Source of the DNA: Limnoperna fortunei
Lineage: Eukaryota > Mollusca > Bivalvia > Mytilida > Modiolidae
NCBI GenBank assembly: GCA_944474755.1
Contig: OX104111.1
Span: 97,816,805 to 97,880,804, forward strand
Reading direction: 5' to 3'
DNA: 64,000 nt
A model generated the notes under the pieces. That model was not told where the DNA came from. It did not search any database and saw nothing but the letters and a program-made list of their open reading frames with translations. Below, in pieces: positions 10,799 to 23,437 of this stretch (position 1 is the stretch's first letter; every line of letters starts with the position of its first letter). The position numbers and the translations under genes were made by a program.

Positions 10799-11890
10799 CC
10801 CCCAACCCCCATTTTAAAGTAACCTAAATTTCTTCGTTTGTTATCTATGCATTCATTGTTTACCAATCTACAGTGTATTTTGAAATAAAAAACTAACCCC
10901 CTCTTTCTGGTGGGTGAACATGTCATAGAAATTATCACCGTTCACCGTTCAAAAGGACCTTTACCTGTGCGGTACGTAGGAAACAGTAAAAGTCCATTTT
11001 AATAGATATAAGTACAAGAATTAACTTTACTATTAGACAAATAGGTGATTATTTATTTCTAACACAGAAATAATTAATTTTGGTACCACTGATTACATAA
11101 AACGTAATGCGAAATTTATTATTAACATAAGTGAAATAGATGCAAAAAAGATAGCATCTGAAGTAAGTATAAAGTCAACCTTGTTTGTAAATTATTTTAG
11201 TAAGATTATAAAAATAGTTTTGAAGAAAAAACTTAAGCTACATTAATGATAAAGACTTACGTATATAATTCTGAATGAGTTTATCGCGGATATTAATTTA
11301 TTGTATTCCATATGTTAAAAAATTAAATACCTATCGTATTGGCTATGAACGCATATAATGTTGCTTCATTTTTTATTGATAAACTATTCCTTATAAGGTC
11401 AATCGTTGTTCTATAAAACCATGATCTTCAGAAAACATAAAATAATACAAAACTAAACAAACTTGAGTCTCGGTTGTATTAGAACTAGGTTAGTCAAGCA
11501 GAGGTATAATTATTCATATAATGTAATGCATGGAATGACTCAGTAAACGTTTATATGACACTTCATTATATTTTTTAAATGATATATGGCATAAGATTTC
11601 ACACCATTCATAATATGTAACAATAACACAAAATAACAATCCTTTGTGGAAATAGTGTAAAGTTCGTATACAGAAAGCTAGCCTAAGAATGTGACTCTTA
11701 TAATAAATATCGAAATACAAGTAAATCAAATTCTTTGTTGTAATTAGTAAAAAAACTACGTGTTATGAAATTTGTGGAGAAAAAGGTATTTTTGCGGAGT
11801 TTAAGTTTCTTTACGACAAATTAAAGTCTCACACATAGGTGACAGGTTAACGTTTTTTACTTTTTTATCTATAACAGAATATATGTTCCC
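10799..11890. other. Intergenic, AT-rich, nothing recognised
   Basis: No open frame, repeat or RNA gene that I can support on either strand. Confidence 0.5.
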
Positions 11891-11899
11891 CTTCTTGAC

Positions 11900-12850
11900 T
11901 TGAAGCATCCACCCAAGTCAGGGGTTCTGATTCAACGTTCGCTTCATCATTCTCCTAATTCAGGGGTTCTGAATCAACTCTACTTCATCCCCCTAAAAAA
12001 GGGGTTCGAATACCAAGTTCGCTTCATCATCCTCCAAAGTCAGGGGTTCTGATTCCACGTTCGCTCGATCCTCCCAAGTCAGGGGTTCTGATTCAACGTT
12101 CGCTTCATCATTCTTCCAATTCAGGGGTTCTGATTCAACTCTACTCCACCCCCTTAAGTAAGGGGTTCTGATACCACGTTCGCTCCATCCTCCCTCGTCA
12201 AGGGTTCTGATGCCATGTTCGCTTCATCCACGAAAGTCAGGGGTTTTGATTCCAAGTTTGATCCATCCTCCCGAGTCGGGGGTTCTGATTCCACGTTCGC
12301 TCCATCCTCCCTAGTCAAGGGTTTTGAGGCCATGTTCGCTTCATCCACGAAAGTCAGGGGTTTTGATTCGAAGTTCGATCCATCCTCCCAAGTAAGGGGT
12401 TCTGACTCCACGTTCACTCCATCCACCCAAGTCAGTGGTTCTGATTTAACGTTCGCTCTATCATCCTCCCAAGTCAGGGATTATGATTCCACGTTCGCTT
12501 CATCCTTCCAAGTCAGGGATTCTGATTACACGTTTGCTTCATCCTTCCAAATCAGGGGTTCCGATTCCACGTTCGCTTCATCCTGTGAAGTCAGGGGTTC
12601 ATCCTTCCAAGTCAGGGGTTCTGATTCAACGTTTACTCCATCCACCCAAGTCAGAGGTTCTGATTCCATGCTCGCTTCATCCACCCAAGTCAGGAGTTTT
12701 GATTCCACGTTCGATCCCTTGTCCCAAGTCACGGGTTCTGATTCCACGTTCGCTCTATCATCCTCCCAAGTCAGGAATTCTGAATACACGTTCGCCCCAT
12801 CTTCCCAAGTCAAGGATTCTGATTCCACGTTCGCTCCATTATTGCGATGA
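11900..12850. repeat. 39-bp minisatellite, about 24 copies
   Basis: Typical unit: TCCCAAGTCAGGGGTTCTGA then TTCCACGTTCGCTCCATCC. Because 39 is a multiple of 3, long stop-free frames occur on both strands: a plus-strand 13-residue period like SSQVRGSDSTFAP and a minus-strand period like NVESEPLTWEDGA. Unit length and sequence vary at the left end. I treat it as non-coding because no frame is open throughout and no splice or start context stands out. Confidence 0.8.
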
Positions 12851-14889
12851 TGTAGCGAACGTGGAATCACACAGTGCCATTGCGCACCTGATATTTAACA
12901 TTTTGATCGGAATAATATTTGGAGTTTTTCAAAAGAAAAACATGGACACTGTTATTGACATATGGGAAGCGGGGATATCAATTGGTTAGCATTACTCACA
13001 GTTTTTTTATTTAGGTTGTAATTTCTCTCTGACAGAATACACTGTTACAAGAAGCAAGCACAACATTACCATAAAAAAAATTACTAGACAAGACATTTTC
13101 TCTAAACTGTATCATTTACCTTACATTTTCAATCATGTGTAACAAAGGTAACCGGATAGATCGCGCGTGAAAATACCTGCATTGCAGTACAGTGGCATTG
13201 CAATACTTTAACAACACGATCATTTTTTCTATGCAAGGGTTTGGTCTATAGTAAACTTGAATATAACAAAGTCTAAGCTGTACAGTTTTTTCATATGAAC
13301 AAAAGAACAAATAATGTAAATTATTCCCAATATCAATAGAAATACATATAGTACATGTTCTTTCCTTTCTTTGTACACTGTTCGCCGTTTCTATTGGTAT
13401 CTTTACATTTGAACATCTTTTTTTCCTTACTTTTAATCGTTTATCTCTTTGCAAGCTAAACAAATAGTTCTCAGGACAAAGGTCAGTTTTAAAAAGCCCG
13501 TAAAACAATAAACCAATAGAGGAATTTCCTACTTCATTTTTTTGATAAATTGATCACATATTATTTGTTTTGCAAAATGCTTGACATCTGCCTTGCTAAT
13601 CATCAAACATATAACTAAGACAAAATTTATCAAAAATAGATTGAATTATAGTTGCCTATTTTATTTGCTTTGGTTTGACCATAACTTATACAACTTTACC
13701 AGACAATTTATCATTAATAATCAATCTTGACGAAATATTCAATATGCAATATTTTGGCATCAATCTTCTCGTCGCTATATAAATCATATAGACACTAATC
13801 CAAATATAGACTTCAAAAACTTCAAATAAACTGTTTCAATCATATCAAAATTTACACTACCCCATATCTGATAATAGTATAGGGGAAACCAGAGCGTCAA
13901 ATAACTGGTACTGTTAATCTACACTTATAGAAATAAGTCCGAGCTTCTTATTTAATGCAAAAACTGCCTTCTGAGTTTGGTCTATAAGTTATTTTTTTGT
14001 AACAGTAAATGCACCATTGTAATCGAATATAATATCTGGATACAAATGGGCGTCTACAACTTCTGAATTTGCTTCATATAACTTATTAGATAATCAAAAT
14101 CAAAATCTTCTACCTCATATATATTATTTTCATTCAAATTCTTAAAATACTCATACAGTTCAGATTTTTTTTATTGTCAACAATTGACTTGTTCAAGATC
14201 TTCCATAGATCTTTTGGCTCTGAATTGTGCATGGATCGCAACTCATTTTCCGTTTTAAATTGATATCCTTGGTAAGATGTGTTCATCGCCGTCTTATACA
14301 CTTTACCCGCCAATTTATGAGTTTGTTTACTAGCATCTGATTTATGTTTACTGTGATACTTTTTTGCATAATGAAATTCATCTCGCTTTTGTAAATCATG
14401 GCTTATCTTTTTGGGGATTTTTTGTATTACATGTATGTTTAGTTTTACTCCTATATACCGCTAAATCTGATTTGTTTAATACATTACAAGTAAATTAAGA
14501 AAACTATTAGGACCAATCATCAAAATCTTCACATAACATTGCTGTATCGATGCAATCAATTTGGTTTATCATTTCATTTACATATTGAACCGGTTTACTT
14601 TCGTGTTAGAGGCCTTGTCATTCATCGCCATAGGAGAAATATTATGTAAAATCAATTTGACAGTGTTTATCCGAGATTATACCTATTCTACCATTAGCAA
14701 TATAAAGACTCGTATTTCTAACAAAAATTTTATGAACTAGTACCCATAATTGGTACATCTACCTTATCTTACTAAACCTTTCAAGTGGGATATTATTCCT
14801 TAAAGAATTATATTACATATGGTTTATGATTCTTACATTTTCATTGGATTATTTAGTCACGTGGTCCCCCAAAATATTCTGTGTATATA

Positions 14890-14985
14890 TTCTATTTCTA
14901 AAGCATATTTAATGCTTGTTACTATTTTTAAAGCATATTTAAGGCATGTTACTATTTACAAAGCATATTTAAGGCTTGTTTCTAA
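14890..14985. repeat. ~30-bp tandem repeat, 3 copies
   Basis: Unit AAAGCATATTTAAGGCTTGT followed by TACTATTT; three slightly different copies. Confidence 0.75.
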
Positions 14986-15068
14986 AAACAGATCCGGATA
15001 TACTCTTCCGACTCATTATTCTAAATTTAAATAAATAGAGAAAAATTCATATGTAATATAACAATTAA

Positions 15069-15194
15069 GGACTTTTTACTCTGTCAATACGTAGTTATAT
15101 GGACCTGTAGAAAAATATTGACCTCGGACTTCGTCCTCGGTCAATATTTTCCTCCACGGTCCATATAACTACGTATTGACCTCGTAAAAAGTCC
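15069..15194. repeat. Long hairpin element inside the LINE relic
   Basis: Left arm GGACTTTTTAC...GTCAATACGTAGTTATATGG...AAATATTGACC pairs with right arm GGTCAATATTT...CCATATAACTACGTATTGAC...GTAAAAAGTCC. The centre is CTCGGACTTCGTCCTCG. It separates the endonuclease-like and linker pieces of the LINE relic, so it probably inserted there. Confidence 0.8.
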
Positions 15195-15604
15195 ATATTT
15201 GATAAATATTCATCTTCAACTTCAATAAATGTACCAGTTTCCAGTATTTAGAACTTTCAGGTGGTATATAGAAACGCCCTAATAATAGATTGTCATAATC
15301 TTCATGGGATAAAATGTTAACTCGTGGAACAAAATCACAAGAGGTTTCTATACAAATCTAAATACTTTTTAGACATTTTTTTTTAACTAATAGCTATTTT
15401 ACCTGACTTTGTATCACTTTTTTCCATTTATAGAAAAGAATACATAACTGATTCATAATCTCCATGTCATCAAATTAAGATTCTGTATAGATAAATAGAT
15501 AATTTTTGAAAAATTATCAATACATCTGAAATAACGGTAATTCCGATTTGAAACTACAAACATATAAATAAGAAATATTGAGTTTTTGTACATTTTTGTT
15601 TCTG

Positions 15605-15832
15605 TTAACCGAATGTCCTATTGTTGGCCTGTCCTACTAGAAGCTCACACCATCTCGTTGTGTGTTCTGGGTCAACATAGCCGCTGGTACAAAGTGTCGT
15701 GTCAAGAAAGAGTTGCCTGTGTCTCTTCGTCTGTTGAGAGGCCGCACGGAGAACCTTTTCTTTGTTCCGGCTTTTAAATTTTGCAACGATTATCTGTGCT
15801 TTACCGTCGGTAAGGAAAACATAATAATACAA
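15605..15832 (-). pseudogene. Possible LINE ORF1 fragment
   Basis: A 75-codon minus-strand open frame with KAQIIVAKFKSRNKEKVLRA, the style of a LINE ORF1 RNA-binding segment, lies upstream of the LINE ORF2 relic on the same strand. The resemblance is by eye and weak. Confidence 0.25.
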
Positions 15833-17640
15833 ACGCTATGCTATAGAAACTGAAAAAGTCAAATTTTATTGAACGAACAGCCTGCAGAAGATAAACCCCG
15901 ATCTCTAAACAGAAACATTTTGTCACTTTTGTGCCTATTGCTCTACTTGTTTGTTTGGCCTTAGATTTGTTAGCAAATGTATACATTTTCATTTGTTTAC
16001 TTTTGAAAGCTTGAACTCTGCATGGTTGACGAAGAAATCTTTTTCTACAAAATTCTAAAACAGTCCCTTGAAAAGATTAAATTTGTCAGATTTTACTCTT
16101 TTAATTTTTCCATTAATCGTAAGAACATTCCAAACACCCATAAAAACCATCGATAGCACCTTAATATAATAAATTTATGCTAGCTTTTAAAGCCATTTAA
16201 AAACTAGTATAAATAATATTATTAAAGTGATATTTTCAATGTAAAGACTCACACCAACACATATATAATATAAGTATCAAGCTTATGGGAACAAAGATTT
16301 TGCTGATATTCGTGTTTAATTAATATCATTCTTGCATCATCATTTCAAATCAAATCTGCAGGACTAAAACAATAACCGTTGACACGTACAAAAAAGTATC
16401 CATCATTCTGTTTACAAAAATAGATTTTAACGAAACACATCAGGACCTCTAACAGTAATCAAAGCCAACCTTTGTTCAATATTTATTGTCAATATGCCCT
16501 TGGCCTAAGGGAACATTGTTTGATTCACTTCAATACTCTTACATAAAGAATTTGGTCTCGATTGTAAATCTAAGCAGAATGTCACTATAGCAATGTAATT
16601 ACATTTTATAGGCAAAGTAATTTATTTGGAAATCATTAATAGGTTTTGTGAATTCAGATATTTTAGGTTTATAAAATGTATATTTATAAAATGTGTGTTG
16701 TGTCTCCGTCGAAAGTCGATAACACTTCAGCGAATAAATCCTAAAATACTGTCGCATGGGTCAATATTGAGAACGATGTTATCCACCACACCCCTTTTCT
16801 TGAAAGGTCTTAAGTAATGCATAAACTTTTTCGCCAAAAAATATTAAATTAAATTTTTTCAAATGGGTTTTATTTATAATAAAACAAAACAAAAAAAAGA
16901 GTCTTTTAAAATCCGGAAGTCAGATGTCTGTTTAACCTATATGAAGGTCTATGACTTTACACAAAAAATACCGAGCACAAAGGAACCTAAAAAAGACAAC
17001 AAATTAAAAGTTCAAATAACTGGCAAACTCGAGAACCAACAACAACACCATGAAGATAAAATAGCACAAGAAAAACCTACCTTAGTAATGCGAAGCCTTT
17101 TTCTGTAAGTACTATTAACTTTTTATGACATTTTAAATATTACAAAGTCACGCATGAGCTAGTACAAAGGTAAAGAAAGTAGTTACATCTTTTGTATTCG
17201 GCACAAATATTTTGTATTTAAATAAGTGCATATATATGCATAATAAAAAATATGGGTTCTATATTTATAATATTGCCCTATCAAAATAACATTGTATTGA
17301 GTGATAGGTTAAACATAAATTCATGCAACAACTAATTGACATATACATGGTTTTTTCGACGCTTTAATCTAACAAATTAATTAAACTGATTAACATTCCA
17401 TAACACAGGGATAACACAATTATCGACCATTTTAAAACTATTTTACACAATTATTTTACGTCGCCTGACTGAAACTGAAAATAAGTGTAAGCTATTGATT
17501 GTGGTATGCACTCGTTTTTAACGTTCGTAAACTTTTTTTATCTCATCTGAATGCGCTTGGCCAGTTTAGGTGTGATCCGAAGAAATACCGGAAACGAATA
17601 GGAAATGGGTAATCTTTGTACAGGTTCTTGGACGTCGTCA
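15833..17640. other. Intergenic, AT-rich, nothing firm
   Basis: An 81-codon plus-strand open frame (16863-17108) is Lys-rich and ends next to a GTAAGT, but it has no recognisable domain or acceptor, so I do not call it. Confidence 0.4.
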
Positions 17641-17659
17641 TTTCACTAGGTTACAAAAG

Positions 17660-18990
17660 ACTGTAACATCTACAAAGATTTATAATACCGTCTACAAAGA
17701 TTCAATACCATCTACAAAGATTCCATACCATCTACAAAGATTGCATACCATCTACAAAGATTCCATACCATCTACAAAGATTCCATACCATCTACAAAGA
17801 TTCCATATTATCTACAAAGTTCATACAATCTACACAGTTCATACCATCTACAAAGATTCCTGCCATCTACAAAGATTCCTCATACCATCTACAAAGATTC
17901 CATACCATCTACAAAGATTCCATACCAACTACAAAGATTTCATACCATCTACAAAGATTCCATACCATCTACAAAGATTCCTCATACCATCTACAAAGAT
18001 TCCATACCATCTACAAAGTTCATACCATCTACAAAGATTCCATACCATCTACAAAGATTCCATACCATCTACAAAGATTCCATACCATCTACAAAGATTC
18101 CTCATACCATCTACAAAGATTCCATACCATCTACAAAGATTCCTCATACCATCTACAAAGATTCCATACCAGCTACAATGATTTCATACCATCTACAAAG
18201 ATTCCATACCATCTACAAAGATTCCTCATACCATCTACAAAGATTCCATACCATCTACAAAATTCCTCCTACCATCTACAAAGATTCCATACCATCTACA
18301 AAGATTCCTCATATCATCTACAAAGATTCCATACCATCTACAAAGTTCATACCATCTACAAAGTTCATACCATCTACAAAGTTCATACCATCTACAAAGA
18401 TTCCATACCATCTACAAAGATTCCATACCATCTACAAAGTTCATACCATCTACAAAGATTCCATACCATCTACAAAGATTCCATACCATCTACAAAGATT
18501 CCATACCATCTACAAAGATTCCTCATACCATCTACAAAGATTCCATACCATCTACAAAGATTCCTCATACCATCTACAAAGATTCCATACCAGCTACAAT
18601 GATTTCATACCATCTACAAAGATTCCATACCATCTACAAAGATTCCTCATACCATCTACAAAGATTCCATACCATCTACAAAATTCCTCCTACCATCTAC
18701 AAAGATTCCATACCATCTACAAAGATTCCTCATACCATCTACAAAGATTCCATACCATCTACAAAGTTCATACCATCTACAAAGTTCATACCATCTACAA
18801 AGTTCATACCATCTACAAAGATTCCATACCATCTACAAAGATTCCATACCATCTACAAAGATTTCATACCATCTACAAAGATTCCATACCATCTACAAAG
18901 ATTCCTCATACCATCTACAAAGATTCCATACCAGCTACAATGATTTCATACCATCTACAAAGATTTCATACCATCTACAAAGATTCCTTT
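17660..18990. repeat. 20-22 bp minisatellite with higher-order copies
   Basis: About 65 units of CATACCATCTACAAAGATTC, with 18-bp (AAAGTT) and 22-bp (ATTCCT) variants. A marker variant CAGCTACAATGATTT recurs at about 18170, 18590 and 18930; the first two are 421 bp apart and are followed by the same unit order, so a block was duplicated. The long open frames across it are a by-product of the repeat. Confidence 0.92.
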
Positions 18991-19323
18991 TTTTTCATCA
19001 TGATAAGTTAAAAAAACGAGATTTCAGCTGTTTGGCACCTGTGCAAATAATGTTTGTGAGGTTTTTTACAAAGATTTCTTACTTCATGTCGTGTTGAAAA
19101 GGCGAAAGACCATGGAAGTTTTTGATTGGCTAAAACTGTTCTGTAAGTTAGAACTATGCCTCTTTCAGTTTGTATTTTGTTGTTTTTGTTATTACTGAAT
19201 AATTGCATCTGTGATTTTTGTATATCTTTGTTCTATATTTGTTGGTTTTGTAAAAAGACCCGATATTTTTTTTTCTTTATTTCTTTGAAGGTATTTTATA
19301 CATGTATTGGTGTTTCTCAACTA

Positions 19324-19558
19324 TATGTTTGTTTGTTTGTTTTGTTTTGTTTGAATGGTGTTTTAACGCCACATTCAGCAATTTTTCAGCTATTTCATGG
19401 CGTCCAGTTTTTATTGGGGGAGGAAGCCGGAGTACCCGGTGAGAACCCCCGACCTGCGGTAGGAAAACTGGCAATCCTTGTTAATTCAGATTGGAGTCGA
19501 GTACACCCTGCTTGCAGTGAGAATCGAACCCGCAATCTCAGTGTTGACATACCACGTG
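19324..19558 (-). mobile_element. V-SINE copy, head truncated
   Basis: Minus-strand copy, well preserved from the CAAACAAA tail through GGCGTTAAAACACCATTC, GGACGCCATGAAATAGCTG, CCGGGTACTCCGGCTTCCTC, and the B box GGTTCGATTCTC. The A-box end of the tRNA-like head is lost. It lies 212 bp outside the 5.4-kb transposon. Confidence 0.85.
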
Positions 19559-19805
19559 AAGTGAGGTGTTTGTTAACAGTACTTTAGTTTTCACGGATTT
19601 ATAATGGATTACCTCGTAAACTGTTGAAATTACTTTATTGTAAAAACGCTGTTGTTCTAAAAATCATACAATGGACAACGTCAAAAGGTTATGTTATAAA
19701 ACTGTCCACAAGATGCCGAAACGGCGGAACTAACACACAAACAGGTAGAGCGATAATCGACACAAAATTATGGAACGCCGTGACTGTCTTATGTTGGTAT
19801 GCTTT

Positions 19806-20135
19806 TTTATATGCTGTGGTTCTGTAATTATATGCTGTGGTTTTGTTATTATATGCTGTGGTTTTATTATTATATGCTGTGGTTCCGTTATTATATGCTG
19901 TGGTTCCGTTATTATATGCTGTGATCTTGTTATTATATGCTGTGGTTTTGTTGTTATATGCTGTGGTTCCGTTATTATATGCTGTGGTTTTGTTATTATA
20001 TGCTGAGGTTCCGTTATTATATGCTGTGGTTCCGTTATTAAATGATGTGGTTCTGTAATTATATGCTGTGGTTTTGTTATTATATGCTGTGGTTTTGTTA
20101 TTATATGCTGTGGTTCCGTTATTATATGCGATTCC
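19806..20135 (+). repeat. Left terminal array of the 5.4-kb transposon (21-bp units)
   Basis: About 15 units of ATATGCTGTGGTTYYGTTATT with variants (CTGTAATT, ATCTTGTT, GAGGTTCC). Forms the inner part of the left inverted repeat. Confidence 0.92.
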
Positions 20136-20139
20136 GGAT

Positions 20140-21315
20140 TTTAAATAATCGGAAGTTGTTTTTGTTTTCAGACCTTTTGAATTTCTTCTTCCTTTTTGGG
20201 ACCCTAAGAAGGGGACTGTGTCCCTCGGAAACTTTCATCTTTATTTGTTTAAATTAGGGGACAAAAATGAAACTTTGTTTGTTTTCCACAATAACTTTAG
20301 TTCTGGTTGACTCATTGCTATAAAATTGTCCAATGATGTTCCTTATCATACAATGATTGATTGGATTGATTTTGAGGTCTCTTATTTTTGTGTCGCAGAA
20401 GGCAAGTACTGAGGTAAGGTAGTTACGGCGACTGCTGCGGCAAGTAGTTTGGGCCAAAATAACAAAACTTACCATTATATGTGCCTTAAAGGATCTGTTT
20501 AACATATAATGACCTTAAAAAAATTTCAATGTCATCTGTGTTGTTCTCAAGGTCACCTAAAATTGATATCTTTTATTATTTTGCATTTAAAACTGCAATT
20601 TTTAGACAACCTTGAAAACAACTCAAATGACCTTGAACAATTTTTAAGGTCATTATATTTTAAACAGCTATGTTGGCTCATATTACTAGTATGTACATAG
20701 ATGTATAAAAATATACAAAAATGACAAATTTTAAATAGTTACTATGGTAACCAATATCTTTGTTCAAAATATACACTGAAAAATGCTCAATTTAATGACA
20801 TATTCGATAGCCTCGTTCTGACTACACATAAATGTAAAGTGGTAATCTGTTTTGTATATTGTCATTTAGACCTTGAATTAAGCCAATAAAAAAGTCATAT
20901 TTAATATGTTCTGTTTTTCCCTGAAAAATAGGGGTATGAAAATTGCGTATTTCATGGTATAAGTAATGGTCCTAAATGGCTGCCACGGTTACCATGGCAA
21001 CGGTGGTCAATACTAACAAACAAGCGTTATTTTTGATGTTCAATGGTCAATATCAACTTATAAAATTAATTTCAGCAAAAAATCTATGACATGTCGTGCC
21101 ACACCTATAATAGAATCGCTTTGGTCCTTAGAGAGACTTGGATATCATCAAGAAACTTTAAATAGATATACATCAGGATATGAACATACAAAAATCATCA
21201 TAAAATTATACCCCTGGCATCTACTTCATGGTTCATTTATTGCAGAAATAAGAACATGCTGTGAGATGGGCATCATGTCTTTCGGACATATTCTTGTTTA
21301 TTTAATAATTTGTAT
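20140..21315. other. Transposon interior, nothing recognised
   Basis: Contains AT-rich sequence with scattered AAGGTCA / TGACCTT motifs around 20510-20640 and short open frames that I do not recognise. Confidence 0.4.
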
Positions 21316-22170
21316 TCCCCATCTACGAAAGTAGGTGCATATAGTGTCTGTTTGTCTGTCCCAAATTAGGTTAACCTACAGGTTGAAGTTACTTACCATG
21401 AAAGAAGTATGGTATCCTAATGAAACTTTATACACACATATAACAAACAAAAATTATTATAAAATTGCACTTGTCCCCTGAACTTCATGTTTGATTGATC
21501 ACAGAAAAAAGGGGTTGTTATACTTAGGTTTACTTAAAGCTTTAAGTTAATTTTCTATGAAAGAATTATGATATCTTTATGAAACTATATATCCATATAC
21601 ATAAAGATGTGAACATTAAAAAATCATCATAAAATTATACTCCGGGCATCAACTTTTTGGTTTGGTGATTGCAGTAAAAAAGGTTACTGGACAGGGCATT
21701 ATGTCTTTCAAACTTATTCTTGTTATTTATGTCTCCCCTTCACGGAATGGAGACATATTGTTTTAGCATGAGTTCTTCATCTTATTCTTATTAAGTCGCC
21801 CCAAAACGTAATTTGGGCGACTTATTGGTTTTGCACCGTTTCTTTTCCTTACTTAATCATGAACTTGTTCGACGCATTTTGAAAAAAAAACGATTTGACC
21901 AATCAAGATACAACTTTTTGAGGTGGTAGGGGGCCACTCAGAGGTGTGCAATCCACTTTTTAAATTTTAAAGATGGCCGCCATTTTGTCAATACACTCCT
22001 CCCCCAAACATTGAACTTTGTCTGATTTCAATGAAATTTTATTTCTAGGCATATTTTGAGGTACTGATTACAATGGAATACTATCCAAGGCGATTTTGGG
22101 TGGCTTCTGTGTTGGCATCCCAACAGAATTATGCCTAGTTCTTCTTCTTTATTCTTGATATTCTTCTCAG
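21316..22170. repeat. Cluster of dispersed-repeat heads with short inverted motifs
   Basis: Three segments in a row begin with small self-complementary motifs: CCCCATCTACGAAAGTAGGT (about 21317), GTCTCCCCTTCACGGAATGGAGAC-type (about 21730) and AAGTCGCCCC...GGGCGACTTA (about 21794-21825). They look like ends of separate dispersed elements stacked together. No coding content. Confidence 0.45.
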
Positions 22171-23110
22171 CGAAACCTTGTCCGGGCCATAACTTTTTTG
22201 TCTTTTGACATAGGCCTTAGATATTTGGTATTTCGGTAGGTCTCTACAAGACGATGTGTCGCGTACCGACATGGTTGACGTTTGACCTTGATCTTTGACC
22301 TCAAGGTCATTTTTGATATTTTAGACCATAGTCTTGTCCGGACCATAACTTTTTTGTCTTTTGACATAGGCCTTAGATATTTAATATGTAGGTAGGTGAC
22401 TACAAGGCAATGTGGGGCATACCGACATGATTGACTTTTGACCTTGACCTTTGGACTTAAGGTCATTTTTTATGGTATTTTGGCACATAGCCTTGCCTGG
22501 TCTGTAACTTTTTTGTGTTATAACGTATGCTTCTGATATTTGGTATTTGCTTAGATCATGTGCAGCTGATGTGTTATGCATCAATATGAATGCTTTGACC
22601 TCAAGGTCAAATTTACTACAAATAAATTCTTGTCTAAGCAACTTTTTTGCCCTCTGGTATAGGCCTTAGATATTTGGTACGTAAGTAGGTAAGCACAAGG
22701 GGATGTATACCATGCCTCAAGGTATGACCTTGGATGACCTTTGACTGACCTTCAAGGTCAAATTTCCAACTTTTTTGTTTTTTAACCTTGGACTTTTAAT
22801 TATTGTATTGGATATTTAGTATGTAAGTAGGTCGGCACAAGACAATGTATATCATACCTCAAGATATGAACTTGGATGACCTCATACAACAGAAAATTGT
22901 GTGTGCAGGCTATAACATTTTTTGCCCTTTGGTCTAGTTGGTCTAGGGCTTAGATGTTTGGTATGTAGATCAGTTCAAGAGAATGTATACCATACCTCGA
23001 GGTATGACCTCAGATAACGTTTGACCTTGACCTTCAAGGTCAAATTTCCAACATTTTTGGTTTTTTTTTCACATAGGACTGAGATATTTAGTATATATGT
23101 AAAATTAACA
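22170..23110. repeat. Diverged ~140-160 bp tandem repeats rich in AGGTCA motifs
   Basis: Six to seven diverged units share CATAGGCCTTAGATATTTGG and end in TGACCTTGACCTTCAAGGTCA-like inverted motifs. Units start near 22180, 22340, 22505, 22640, 22770, 22915 and 23050. Two short minus-strand open frames run through them (22167-22466, 22381-22641) with an internal repeat; I do not support them as genes. Confidence 0.65.
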
Positions 23111-23437
23111 AATTAAATATGAAGGGGGTAACCTAAAACAATTCTAGTTTAGATCTGTTTTTCTATTCAAACCTCATATTTTAAGTATGAACTATTAGTA
23201 AGGCATTCTGGTGAGTACACATAACAGTCAAAAAGATTTTTTATGTAATTTTGTTGTTTAACTGTTAAGTGAGAAATGTAATAGAAAGTGGCTAATGGAA
23301 CAAATGTCCATAAAGAGGACATTGTGCATATGTGTACAAAGTAATCATTGGAAAACAGACTACATTCTATCACTTTAAGATCTGAACCAATTAGTATAAA
23401 ACATTTTTATTTATTACAAAATATACTCAAAACCTGG

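Larger units (their letters stand above)
13116..15370 (-). pseudogene. Non-LTR retrotransposon (LINE) ORF2 relic
   Basis: Minus-strand pieces in the order of a LINE ORF2: an endonuclease-like piece at about 15370-15210 (SCDFVPRVNILSHEDYDN, then GRFYIPPESSKYW); a linker before the RT at about 14430-14170 (KRDEFHYAKKYHSKHK ... EPKDLWKILNKS); a late-RT piece at about 13970-13720 (QTQKAVFALNKKLGLIS ... LFDALVSPILL); and a C-terminal piece at 13508-13116 with FKTDLCPENYLFSL and a CCHC knuckle CTICISIDIGNNLHYLFFC. There are many frameshifts and stops, and the core RT motif is not seen intact. The clade is not determined. A hairpin element sits at 15069-15194. Confidence 0.7.

Noticed and set aside
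17741..19011. Long open frames (146, 277 and 114 codons) with HTIYKDS/IPSTK repeats
   Set aside because: They only reflect the 20-22 bp minisatellite; unit lengths are not multiples of three throughout and no coding context exists.
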